Shown here piece after piece: positions 1 to 7,272 of a stretch of 11,757 nucleotides of DNA. Each line of letters opens with the position of its first letter. Position 1 is the first letter of the stretch. The notes below the pieces were generated by a model. It did not search any database. It was not told the DNA's origin and saw only the letters and a program-made list of their open reading frames with translations. Position numbers and translations under genes: made by a program. Source of the DNA: Candolleomyces eurysporus (Eukaryota > Basidiomycota > Agaricomycetes > Agaricales > Psathyrellaceae); contig JANBPK010000212.1 of assembly GCA_027579435.1 (NCBI GenBank), forward strand, positions 1-11,757. Reading direction: 5' to 3'.

Positions 1-727
1 GATTATGGGCTTCGCGATTTAGATGATGTGCATTCGGNCAGAGGATAGATATGGGAGTATGAGAGACGAGTCGAGAGCGTCGAGTATCAGGTCGAGCGTT
101 GGTTCTTCCACGTCGGCTACGACTCCGTTCGTACCGACACCAGCGCCACCTGTTGATTCGGGAACTCTGTTTGGGGCTTTTGCGCTCCTGCAGGCGCTTG
201 CGCAGATGATCTTGGCCCCGATGCTCTTTGGTCTTGTCTACTCGTCGACTGTGTCCAACTACCCCAAGACGGTGTTTATTTTATCCTCGGGGTTGCTGAT
301 GGTGAGCATCTTGTTGATGCTCGTGGTGAAGAACCCGGTGGGAGAGGTTAAGGTTGAGAGGAGGGATAAGAGGTTTAGGAGGAGGATGGAGAGGGAGAGT
401 ATGACGGGATTGAGGGGGAAGGCGCTCCATTATCAGCACCAGCAACAACTCCTTCAACCCCAGCATGCTGGAGGGAAGAAGCTAAGCGGGGTTGTCAACG
501 CAAAGATCAATGCGAACCGTGCCAAGGCGATGATGGTGAAAGAGAGGGAGATCCAGAAGAGGTGGGAGGCGGATATCGAGAGGAGGGGGAGGTCGAGGAG
601 GAATAAGGATTTGAGAGGAGGAGCTGTGCCTGTGTCGATTGCGTTCTATGGTGATAGGGGACTGAGAGCGGGGGAAGGGAATGGTGGTTCCCTGGATGAG
701 AGCGCGTTGGTTACGAGGTCGGCTTAA
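1..727 (+). pseudogene. MFS transporter, C-terminal part (copy 1, 5' end outside the window)
   Basis: This is the 3' end of a gene for a major facilitator superfamily transporter, matching the last transmembrane helices plus a long cytosolic tail. The frame opens at base 1 (DYGLRDLDDVHS) but shifts at an extra N at base 38, and continues open from about base 39 to the TAA at 725-727. Two hydrophobic stretches are readable: TLFGAFALLQALAQMILAP (about 163-222) and the stretch following NYPKTVF (about 259-327). They match the final two helices of the PCFT/tetracycline-resistance-like MFS group of basidiomycetes. After them comes a basic, Gln-rich tail of roughly 125 residues (RRDKRFRRRMERES, HYQHQQQ). 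The segment is almost identical to 10679-11400. The N is probably a base-call insertion, so I cannot tell whether this copy is functional or a pseudogene; the label reflects the broken frame and missing 5' end. Substrate unknown. Confidence 0.7.
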
Positions 728-1067
728 GGCGTTTGGCGGAATTCGCGCAGTTGTCGGCCTGCCACCTGGAGTTGAGCACAATTCGCTGCCCGTTCGACAA
801 CCCCGAGGATCGATCCGAGCGGTCAGGTGAACGCCCCTTCGGCATCCAGCCTCTCTCTTCCGACCTGAAGTGCGTCTTTTTCGTTTTCATTCATTTCTTG
901 TATTATTAGTAGTAGACATCATCATCCATTACATCCAATCATGCATTCGTCTCCCACCCACATTCATTTCTCATCTGTATATATATCTATTCGCTTGCAC
1001 CTTGTACTATTTTGTATACTAGCTACCCTACGCTCGTTTTTTTGCTATTGCTGCATAGTACTTCATC
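1..1067 (+). repeat. Long direct repeat, left copy
   Basis: Bases 1-1067 match 10679-11757 in the same orientation, an offset of 10,678 bp at the start. The first ~650 bases (MFS coding) are nearly identical, differing mainly by the extra N at 38. From about 655 onward differences become frequent: G-run lengths, substitutions such as CCACC/CCATC and TTCGA/TTGGA, and small indels near 870-1040. The right copy is cut by the window end, so the repeat may extend further. The repeat contains the MFS 3' end and its downstream flank. Confidence 0.92.
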
Positions 1068-1409
1068 CTCATCCTCATCATTTCTGAAGTTCGCCTAGAG
1101 TATCGTAACTTAGCTTCGCTTTTGTTTACGCACCATCGTCAATTTCACCCGTAATACAGTGCATATATGTTTTCGTAACGGTTTCGATTGAGCTCCAGAA
1201 TGTGAACGTTGGACCTTGAACGTTTGAACATTGACTCTTGAGCCCACGAGGCTGGTTGTTTGGATCACGCGTGTGGTTCAAACAGCCGTCCTTGCCTTCG
1301 GAAGCGCTCCAAGTAACCAAGTTTCCCTCCTACTTTAATTATCGGTCACTGCTGCAGTGGCTCCTTTCCTCCATGGAGTTACTACCCTTCAAGTGGGTGC
1401 CATCGACGT
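728..1409. other. Intergenic region after MFS copy 1
   Basis: No gene is supported here. Bases 728-880 continue the MFS 3' flank shared with the right end of the window. Bases 880-1190 are a pyrimidine-rich flank that also occurs after copy B. It contains an ATATATAT stretch near 978 and a short run of CATCCT-type repeats near 1064-1080. From about 1191 to 1409 I see no recognisable element. Short open frames on either strand here have no family features. Confidence 0.6.
880..1190 (+). repeat. MFS 3'-flank repeat, copy 1
   Basis: This is a roughly 300-bp non-coding block with three occurrences: here, at about 6530-6840 after copy B, and at about 11560-11757 (cut by the window end). Shared landmarks are CATTTCTTGTAT, ATCATCATCCAT, CATGCATTCGTCTC, CACCCACATTCATT and the 17-base CCGTAATACAGTGCATA (1149-1165 here). 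It sits directly behind the MFS coding sequence and probably includes its 3' UTR. That inference comes from position only. Confidence 0.8.
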
Positions 1410-1960
1410 TGTCTAGCCACCAGTATCGATGCTGGCTAACATCTTTGACGTCCTCCGCACCTGCCGTCCATCCAGCGTCTTAGCTTGACCAGCTGGCATG
1501 CTGGAGGGTCTCATGATCAAGTTTTCTTCTCGCTCGTCACTGTCGCTCAATTCATGAACCTCGTCCTAACCGTTATCTCTGTTCCTGGTCGCTCCACATC
1601 ACTTATCTTGAACTCCTCCTTGGACCTACACCTGTTTGGCTTAAATCAACCCGAGACGCTCGGATGAACTCAATTTTGAAGTGAGCGAAGGAAACTCCTT
1701 GGCCACTTGAACAATTGGGTCAATTCATCTGCTCCACGAAATATGTCTCTGGGCAGCTACAATTGGTTAGATAATAAACCTTGGACGCCGTCCCGTTGAA
1801 CTGGTCCTGATTGTTCTCAAGTGCTGCAGGCAGGCTCTGGATTGATGGTGTGCGGAGTCTGACTCGAGGACGCCGCTTGGCTTTCATCACGAAGAATACC
1901 GTTCATGTGCGTTATCGAAATCGAAGAAGTTCACCCCCATAGATGCATTCTCGCCTACTT
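1410..1960 (+). repeat. Upstream repeat block, first copy (before copy A)
   Basis: Non-coding sequence homologous to the DNA upstream of copy B (about 4230-4740) and in part to that upstream of D (about 9115-9370) and C (about 7100-7230). Landmarks are TATCGATGC near 1424, CGCACCTGCCGTCC near 1458, GACGCTCGGATGAAC near 1656, CTACAATTGGTTAGAT near 1757, and a strongly conserved stretch at 1844-1887 beginning GATGGTGTGCGGAGTC. It is the ancestral upstream region of a B/C-type gene, now separated from copy A by a relic exon and a second promoter-like block. Confidence 0.8.
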
Positions 1961-1966
1961 GGAAAC

Positions 1967-2014
1967 CCCATTGTGCGCTCGTTTGATTCTGTCTGGCTAA
2001 CAAATGGTGCATTC
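1967..2014 (+). pseudogene. Relic of a B/C-type first exon
   Basis: Reading from 1967 gives PIVRSFDSVWLTNGAF, which lines up with PITRSFESAWLTAFAY of copy B exon 1 and the equivalent part of copy C. Upstream bases (about 1930-1960) align with the 5' leader of copy B, but the segment carrying the ATG has been deleted. No remains of exons 2-4 follow; instead the A-type promoter block starts at about 2060. The same kind of relic with the same downstream junction lies before copy D at 9374-9415. It cannot encode a protein by itself. Confidence 0.72.
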
Positions 2015-2059
2015 AGGCCGCGCGCTCCCACTTGCCAGTCCCCACTCCCCACTTCCGAG

Positions 2060-2359
2060 CCTCTCACTGGCTACTAGTCGTCACCAGATTTGACTGGTAT
2101 TTACTCCGAAGCAGGCTACTCGTTTCTAGCCATAGCCTTACAACTCTTTGACACGCTGGTGGATCGTTATCGTGACGCAATTGACGTCTCGCCAGTGAGG
2201 CCTGATTGGTCCTCTTCGACCTGATCATCGAAACACCGGTGTAATAAATTGAACGCCACAACTCGATGTTTGGACTCGTTCACAGCCCCTCGAGGTCTGC
2301 TCCACGCCCATAAATCTGTCTACGGGCACTATCTTCACTATCACCCTTTTGGCTGAGAC
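2060..2359 (+). promoter_or_regulatory. A-type upstream region of copy A
   Basis: About 300 bp directly before the ATG of copy A is homologous to 9470-9769 before copy D and unlike the region before B or C. The best preserved pieces are AGTCGTCACCA at the start, GGTGTAATAAATTGAAC at 2238-2254, ATGTTTGGACT near 2265, a TATA-like CATAAAT at 2309-2315 (51 nt before the ATG), a CACTATC pyrimidine-rich stretch, and GAGACATG over the start codon. Conservation between otherwise diverged copies suggests these are the core promoter and 5' UTR. Confidence 0.6.
2309..2315 (+). promoter_or_regulatory. TATA-like element of copy A
   Basis: CATAAAT lies 51 nt before the ATG and is preserved at 9712-9718, 58 nt before the ATG of copy D. 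It is the most TATA-like sequence at a sensible distance from the start. Function is inferred from position and conservation only. Confidence 0.4.
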
Positions 2360-3957
2360 ATGCCGCTGAAGCTCCCTCCCCTCGAATACCCCATAACTCG
2401 TCAATTCGGCTCTGTATGGTTGAATTCCTTGACCTACATCGTCGGGTTCCTGGGAGTTGTCATCCTCGTCATCGCCAATGGTAAGTCGATGCCGGTTTCA
2501 GGTGTGCTATGCTGATCGGCTTCTTGGTCAGTCGCTTTGGTGGGATACGACCTGACGACCAAATTTCAAGCTGATTTCAACGTCACTCAAACCTTCTGGT
2601 TTGACCGTTTTATACCTTTTATCGCTCAAACCCCAGGCACCCTCTGCGACACGCGTGTCTTCAATGTCGGCGAGTCTATGGTGACCAACAGCACTCTTTT
2701 TGAATGGAAGGTTAAGGCGGTCTATAAGCCTAACGCGGCGGAGTCAGGGTTCTCGTACAGAGGAGAGACTCTGGACCACTGCGATGTTGAACAGGTGGCA
2801 CTGACCGTTGATATAAGGACCTGGACTGCTGAAGGTGATATAACTCTCTATTGCAACAATCAATCGGGGGGAGGAGACAATCCGGAGATAGTAGGTGTTG
2901 CGAGCTTTGCGGTTTCAGCCCTTCCAGCAAGAGAGACCGGTCTCCAAGTAATGTCCGATTCTCCTTTGCAAGACAGTGTTGCTGCTACTCTTGAGAGATT
3001 GTACGTCACCCCGTTCTAGTGATCAAGTAACTGTACTGACTGTCCGGTGCCCCTTGTAAGATTTCTCCTGGCCGGTGTCGATGTGGGAGCTCGACTCTAT
3101 GAGGCATACGCTCGAACACCGAACAACACAGGCCTTGTTGCCTTCTCCGTTCTTGCCAGCTTTCTATTCTGTCCCCCTTCTCTTGCAGCTGTACATTCAT
3201 GTGCTACTGCCCCTAGTTTTATCAGCTTCAACGCTTCCTCGGCCATAACAGGAGAAAATGAAATCCTTCCCCCCGACTTCATGACCAACAACAGCAATAT
3301 CGCACCACTTCTTTACGAGTTGGGAGACGTGCTTCTTGGGCCCACTCTCAATTTTGTGCAGTTCGCTCAAGCCGCCGCACGCATCGATCTCGGAAACCCA
3401 GCCACCAACAACTTTCTATTGAATCCCCAAGTTGTTGACAACATTTTAGTCGCCACTTTTCCAGAAACGCCGATAACAAGCGCTTCCCAATCGCGCTTAT
3501 ACTCCGCTTGGAAGTCCCAGACCGACCCGACGACTCAATCCCCGTACGCCACATTAAGTGTCCCTGGCCCGTCGGCTCTACAGGCTGTCTTCATTTGTCG
3601 TTTCTTCCGATTGAAAGGCGTCGGGTCTTTGATCGTGTCTGTGTTGGTGGCAACACTCAGCATGTTTTCTTCCGCTTGGGCCTTGTTTCTTGCGGTTGCT
3701 GCCCATTTTGTGAAGAAAAGAGATAAAGAAGGTACGCTGTAACCTCTAATAATCTTCCGACGTACTAGACACGTCTCTGATATTCTCACAATTTAGCTAA
3801 TTTTTGTGAAAACCATCAACGAGCAATGTCGCTGGGAAGGATAGATCCTGAGAAGGGCCTGCAAGATGATGAAAGCCCAGAGTTGTTACCAACGCCCAAC
3901 GTAGATGCAAAAATGAACTGGGATCCTCTTCTTCTCTACCGCAATCCGGATACGTGA
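2360..3957 (+). CDS. Two-pass membrane glycoprotein of an uncharacterised basidiomycete family, copy A
   Basis: Four exons: 2360-2480, 2532-3000, 3061-3731 and 3797-3957. Introns are 51, 60 and 65 nt, with GTAAGT, GTACGT and GTACGC donors and phases 1, 2, 1. The product is 473 aa. The start is the only suitable ATG (context GAGACATG) and matches copy D. Residues about 19-40 (VWLNSLTYIVGFLGVVILVI) form one helix. A large domain follows with sequons at NVT, NST, NQS, NNT, NAS and NNS, and six cysteines shared with B and C. Residues about 386-412 (within SLIVSVLVATLSMFSSAW and following) form a second helix, ending in VKKRD, which predicts a cytosolic C-terminus. The tail ends with TPNVDAKMNWDPLL. 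It is the most diverged full-length copy. I know no assigned function; a cell-surface or secretory-pathway role is inferred from topology and sequons. The exon 4 end is less certain, because a GTGAGC at 3954 could be another donor. Confidence 0.82.
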
Positions 3958-4229
3958 GCTACTTACGAGACTTGGGATGGAAGTCAAGTGTGCAGATGTG
4001 TGATCGTCATGTATAGGCAAGACTGGACTAAAATACAAACACTTTCGTTCAAGACACAGCGTGTCCGCAGCTACAACAGCTCAATACTCCAACCCCAAAG
4101 GTCTTTACAACAACGAGAACCCTACTTGCGCCAACCACGAGCTTAGGGCGTTTCCCTCATGAGCTGGGAGGGAGAGCGCCGGCCGGTTGATTTGAACCAA
4201 ACAACCACAACTTGAAATTTGGTTATGTC
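3958..4229. other. Intergenic spacer between copies A and B
   Basis: No gene, RNA or repeat is recognised. The stretch holds the 3' UTR of copy A and unrelated sequence before the repeated upstream block of copy B begins near 4230. Confidence 0.5.
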
Positions 4230-4749
4230 TTCGCATTGCTAGTAGTCACCACCATGTCGCTCAGCTATCGATGCCGGATAACCTTTCTGACGCCCGCCGC
4301 ACCTGCCGTCCGTCAGCATCATCCAGCCACCAGGCTGGAGGTCTTATGATCCTTGCTTTATCACTGTCGCGCAACCCTGGGACCTTCCCTCAGACGTCTG
4401 AACTCCCCCCTGCGGCTTGAATTAACCCTGGACGCTCGGATGAACCCAATCCTGAAAGGGGAATTCAGTGAAGAAAGCCTTCTCTCCACCTGGTCAATTC
4501 ATCTGCTTCACGACCCATCTCTCTGGGTGGCTACAATTGGTTAGATCATAAATGTTGGACGCCGTCCCGTTGAACTGGTCCTTATCGTTCTCAAGTGCTG
4601 TAGGCAGGTCCTGAACTGATTATGTGCGGAGTCTGACTCGACAACGCCGCTTGGCTCCAATCCCAAAGCCTTCGCACCTATATGTACTATCGAAGTTCAT
4701 CCCTATCGATGTATTCTCACCCACTCGGTACCAACAACCTGTCGGGAAG
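4230..4749 (+). promoter_or_regulatory. Upstream region of copy B (repeat of 1410-1960)
   Basis: This region is homologous to 1410-1960. The two share a nearly unbroken stretch around 4531-4582 (CTACAATTGGTTAGAT, then CATAAA, then GACGCCGTCCCGTTGAACTG) and the GTGCGGAGTCTGACTCGA block at about 4623-4655. The latter lies roughly 95 nt before the ATG at 4750 and also occurs before C, D and the relic upstream of A, so it is a good candidate for a proximal promoter element. Function is inferred. Confidence 0.5.
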
Positions 4750-6381
4750 ATGCTGCTGCCGAAATACCTACTCCTCTCGAATACCCTATCACCCGCTCGT
4801 TCGAGTCTGCCTGGCTGACGGCTTTTGCATACACCAGCGGGCTACTGGGCTTCATCTTACTCTGTATTACTAATGGTCAGTCGATCGAGCTCTGGGGTTT
4901 ATCCGTGACAGCTCTTTGCTAACGGCTGGTTGCTTGGTCAAACAGTTGCCTTGGTTGGCTTCGACCCAACCACCGTCTTTCACGCCAACTTCAACGTCAC
5001 TCAAGAATTCTGGTTTGATCGTTTTATCCCCTTCGCGTCCCAAACACCTGGCACCCTCTGCGATCCACGTGTATTCAATGTCGGCGAGTCCCTCGTAACG
5101 AATATTTCCCTCTTTGAATGGAAGGTTGAGGGAGTGCACAAGCCAAATGCAGGTGGATCAGGGTTCTCGTCTCGTGGGGAGACCCTCGACAACTGTGACG
5201 TCCGCCAGATAGCACTTACCGGCGATCTCAGGACGTGGACATTGGATGGAAGTGTATACTTGTATTGCAATAGCTCATTGAATCAGGGCAACAGCCAACC
5301 ATTGGAATTGGCGGGCGTCGCAAGCTTCGGAGTGTCCGCACTTCCAGCCAGGCAGACAAATTTTCAGTGTATGACCAGGTCGGCTGCACAAGATAGTCTT
5401 TCTCTTGTGGTCGAGAGATTGTGAGTGTCGTTTGCATGGTTGTAAAGGGGATTTAACTAACAACTGTTGTCGAAATCGGAACAAGATTTGCATTGGCAGC
5501 TGTTGATTTTGGCGCCAAAGTCTACGAAGCCTACATCCGAACGCCCAATGACACAGCCCTTGTCTCTTACTCTCTTCTCGCACAATATCCTCTCTGTCCT
5601 GCATCCTTGGGCACCGCGAACCCTTGTGCTATTGATCCTCCTACAGTTGATATCACCGTCTCCACCGCCATCCTAGTAGACAATACTATTCAGCCTCCTG
5701 CAGCCATCCCCCTCCACAGCTATAATCGCCATGGTGATCATACTATTTTATACAACATGACGGATATTGCGCCTATAGTCAATTTTATTCAGCTCGCTCG
5801 GGCGGCTGTGCTGGTAGACCTTGGAAACCCTGCTCCAAACAACTTTTTGTTGAACCCTCAGTTTACGGATAAGGTTTTGGCTTCAAGATTTCCAGAGACA
5901 CCCGTTACATTTGCGTCCCAGTCGCGGCTCTATTCAGCATGGAGCTCCCAAATCGACGCAGCGACCAACAGATCGTATCCAGTATTGAGCGTACCAGGTC
6001 CATCGACGTTGCAGGCAGTCTTCATTTGCCATCAATTCGAATTGAAGAGCCCGGGGTCGTTGACTGTCTCGGTGCTAGTGGCTACACTGAGCATGTTTTC
6101 ATCAGCGTGGAGTCTGGCTCTCTTTATTGCAACGTATTTTGTGAAGAAAGGAGATGGAGATAGTGGTGCGTCATCGTTTCCATGAGGCTGGGTTCTGCCG
6201 AGGCTGGAGTACTGATTCCTGTTGTGCAATTCTAGCGAATCAATGCCAAGGCCACATGTAGGCTTAGGCGGGTTCTGAGAAGGAGGAGGAAGATGATTCG
6301 ATGCTCGCTTCCGCATCAACAGTTTATGGGTTGCCGACACCGAACGTAGACACCAAGATGGACCTGGAGCCCCTTTTATGA
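4749..6381 (+). pseudogene. Two-pass membrane glycoprotein family, copy B, probably decaying
   Basis: Exon 1 ends at 4875; exon 2 is 4946-5420, exon 3 is 5486-6165 and exon 4 begins at 6236. Introns of 70, 65 and 70 nt (donors GTCAGT, GTGAGT, GTGCGT) keep phases 1, 2, 1. Exon 1 reads LEYPITRSFESAWLTAFAY and then the first helix. The only nearby ATG (4750) is out of frame with it, and I find no in-frame ATG within about 130 bp upstream. Exons 2 and 3 are fully open, with all six family cysteines plus one extra (FQCMTR) and sequons NVT, NIS, NSS, NDT, NMT and NRS. The second helix and VKKGDGD follow. Exon 4 meets TAG at 6259-6261 and 6265-6267, yet the family tail (LPTPNVDTKMDLEPLL) is still legible beyond, to TGA at 6379. 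Sequencing error or an unusual start could rescue part of this; a recent pseudogene is the simpler reading. It is closest to copy C. Confidence 0.75.
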
Positions 6382-6529
6382 TACAGGTCCGGTAGCTGTG
6401 AGCACGTACACAGTGTGAATCTGTGTTCGGGCGTGAATTATTCAATGCCAATGGCACAGGAAGGCCACCAAGCGCTCAGTCGAAGACTCGAGCAGCTAGA
6501 TGAATATTACTTCAAACCTTTTTCTCGAC
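6382..6529. other. Spacer after copy B
   Basis: Short non-coding stretch between the legible end of copy B's tail and the MFS-type 3' flank at about 6530. No MFS coding sequence remains here, although the flank that normally follows the MFS gene does. Confidence 0.5.
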
Positions 6530-6840
6530 TTATTTTCGTATTTTCTTTCTTTGCTTCATTTCTTGTATCACTAGTATACACATCATCATCCATACATATG
6601 CATGCTATCCATGCATTCGTCTCACCCACATTCATTCTTCGGATGTCGTATATATTCATTGCCTGCCTTGCACTACAATCTTGCTCAGTATTGCTGCACA
6701 TTGACTCATCCTGATTTCCATTGTCGTCATTCTTGCTTCACTCAGAGTATCATTGCTGCGCTTTCATTTACACAGCATTGTCAAATCTACCGTAATACAG
6801 TGCATACACGTTTTCGTCACTATCTGTCGAAGCTCACGAT
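6530..6840 (+). repeat. MFS 3'-flank repeat, orphan copy
   Basis: This is homologous to 880-1190, with shared landmarks CATTTCTTGTAT, ATCATCATCCAT, CATGCATTCGTCTC, CACCCACATTCATT and CCGTAATACAGTGCATA (6790-6806). In the other two places the flank follows MFS coding sequence; here it follows copy B. It is more diverged from the other two than they are from each other, so it reflects an older duplication from which the transporter has been lost. Confidence 0.75.
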
Positions 6841-7272
6841 TTCACTTTTGGTTTAAATATTGAAATAGAGAGTCAGGTATGCGGTAAGAGGTCGTGTGGA
6901 TTTCTGCTACCCTGGAATTCGAATCATGGTAGCTTCGAAGTGTCTCTTTAGCTCAGGACCACACCTTCAGCTGAGCTCCAGCCGCACGGGAAACCTCCTC
7001 ATTAATTGCTTGACAGCTTGATTGCCTGCTCCACGACACTACGTATCACTGAATTGCGAACTATTGCGAACTGCTCACCAATCATTGTCCTCATTGAACT
7101 ATTGTTGACAAACCAAGGCCTTGTGTCGATGGTGTGCACGTGCGGAACCTTGACATGACGAGGACGCCTTCAAGTTCGCTTTCATTCCGAAAGGCCCACA
7201 TGTACTTTCTCAATAATTTAAAAGGCTCATGGACATACTGGCACCCTCTCTCCACCAAAGCCTGTCAGGAAG
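6841..7272 (+). promoter_or_regulatory. Upstream region of copy C
   Basis: From about 6841 to 7099 I see no gene or recognised repeat. From about 7100 to 7272 the sequence is a diverged version of the upstream block of the other copies. CGATGGTGTGCACGTGCGGA and GACGAGGACGCC (about 7128-7175) correspond to the conserved GTGTGCGGAGTCTGACTCGAGG block, and GCTTTCATTCCGAA (7179-7192) matches the D upstream region. GTCAGGAAG directly before the ATG is shared with copy B (GTCGGGAAG). An AATAATTTAAAAGG stretch near 7210 is the most TATA-like element. Confidence 0.45.

Noticed and set aside
281..466. Minus-strand open frame, repeated identically at 10958-11143
   Set aside because: It lies opposite the MFS coding sequence. 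Its composition (Pro/His/Leu-rich) is what the reverse complement of the basic, Glu/Arg-rich tail produces, and its duplication follows from the long direct repeat.
482..781. Minus-strand open frame over the MFS tail
   Set aside because: It is Pro/Arg/His-rich antisense of the conserved MFS tail and has no domain signature or sensible gene context.
960..1010. Possible AT-rich origin or promoter at the ATATATAT stretch
   Set aside because: It lies inside the MFS 3' flank, downstream of the gene. There is no further supporting motif.
1126..1667. Several short open frames (60-81 residues) on both strands
   Set aside because: They lie in the repeated non-coding upstream region. The frames are not preserved between the homologous copies at 1410-1960 and 4230-4740, so they are not coding.
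3508..3726. Alternate-frame open frames overlapping exon 3, seen again at 5939-6163 and 8465-8695
   Set aside because: The same shifted frame is open in all three copies, which is notable. However, it is fully explained by overlap with the strongly conserved exon 3 sequence and has no start or splice context of its own.
6415..6856. Hydrophobic short open frames after copy B
   Set aside because: The region is the pyrimidine-rich MFS 3'-flank repeat. The corresponding frames are broken at 880-1190, so the hydrophobicity comes from T-rich composition.
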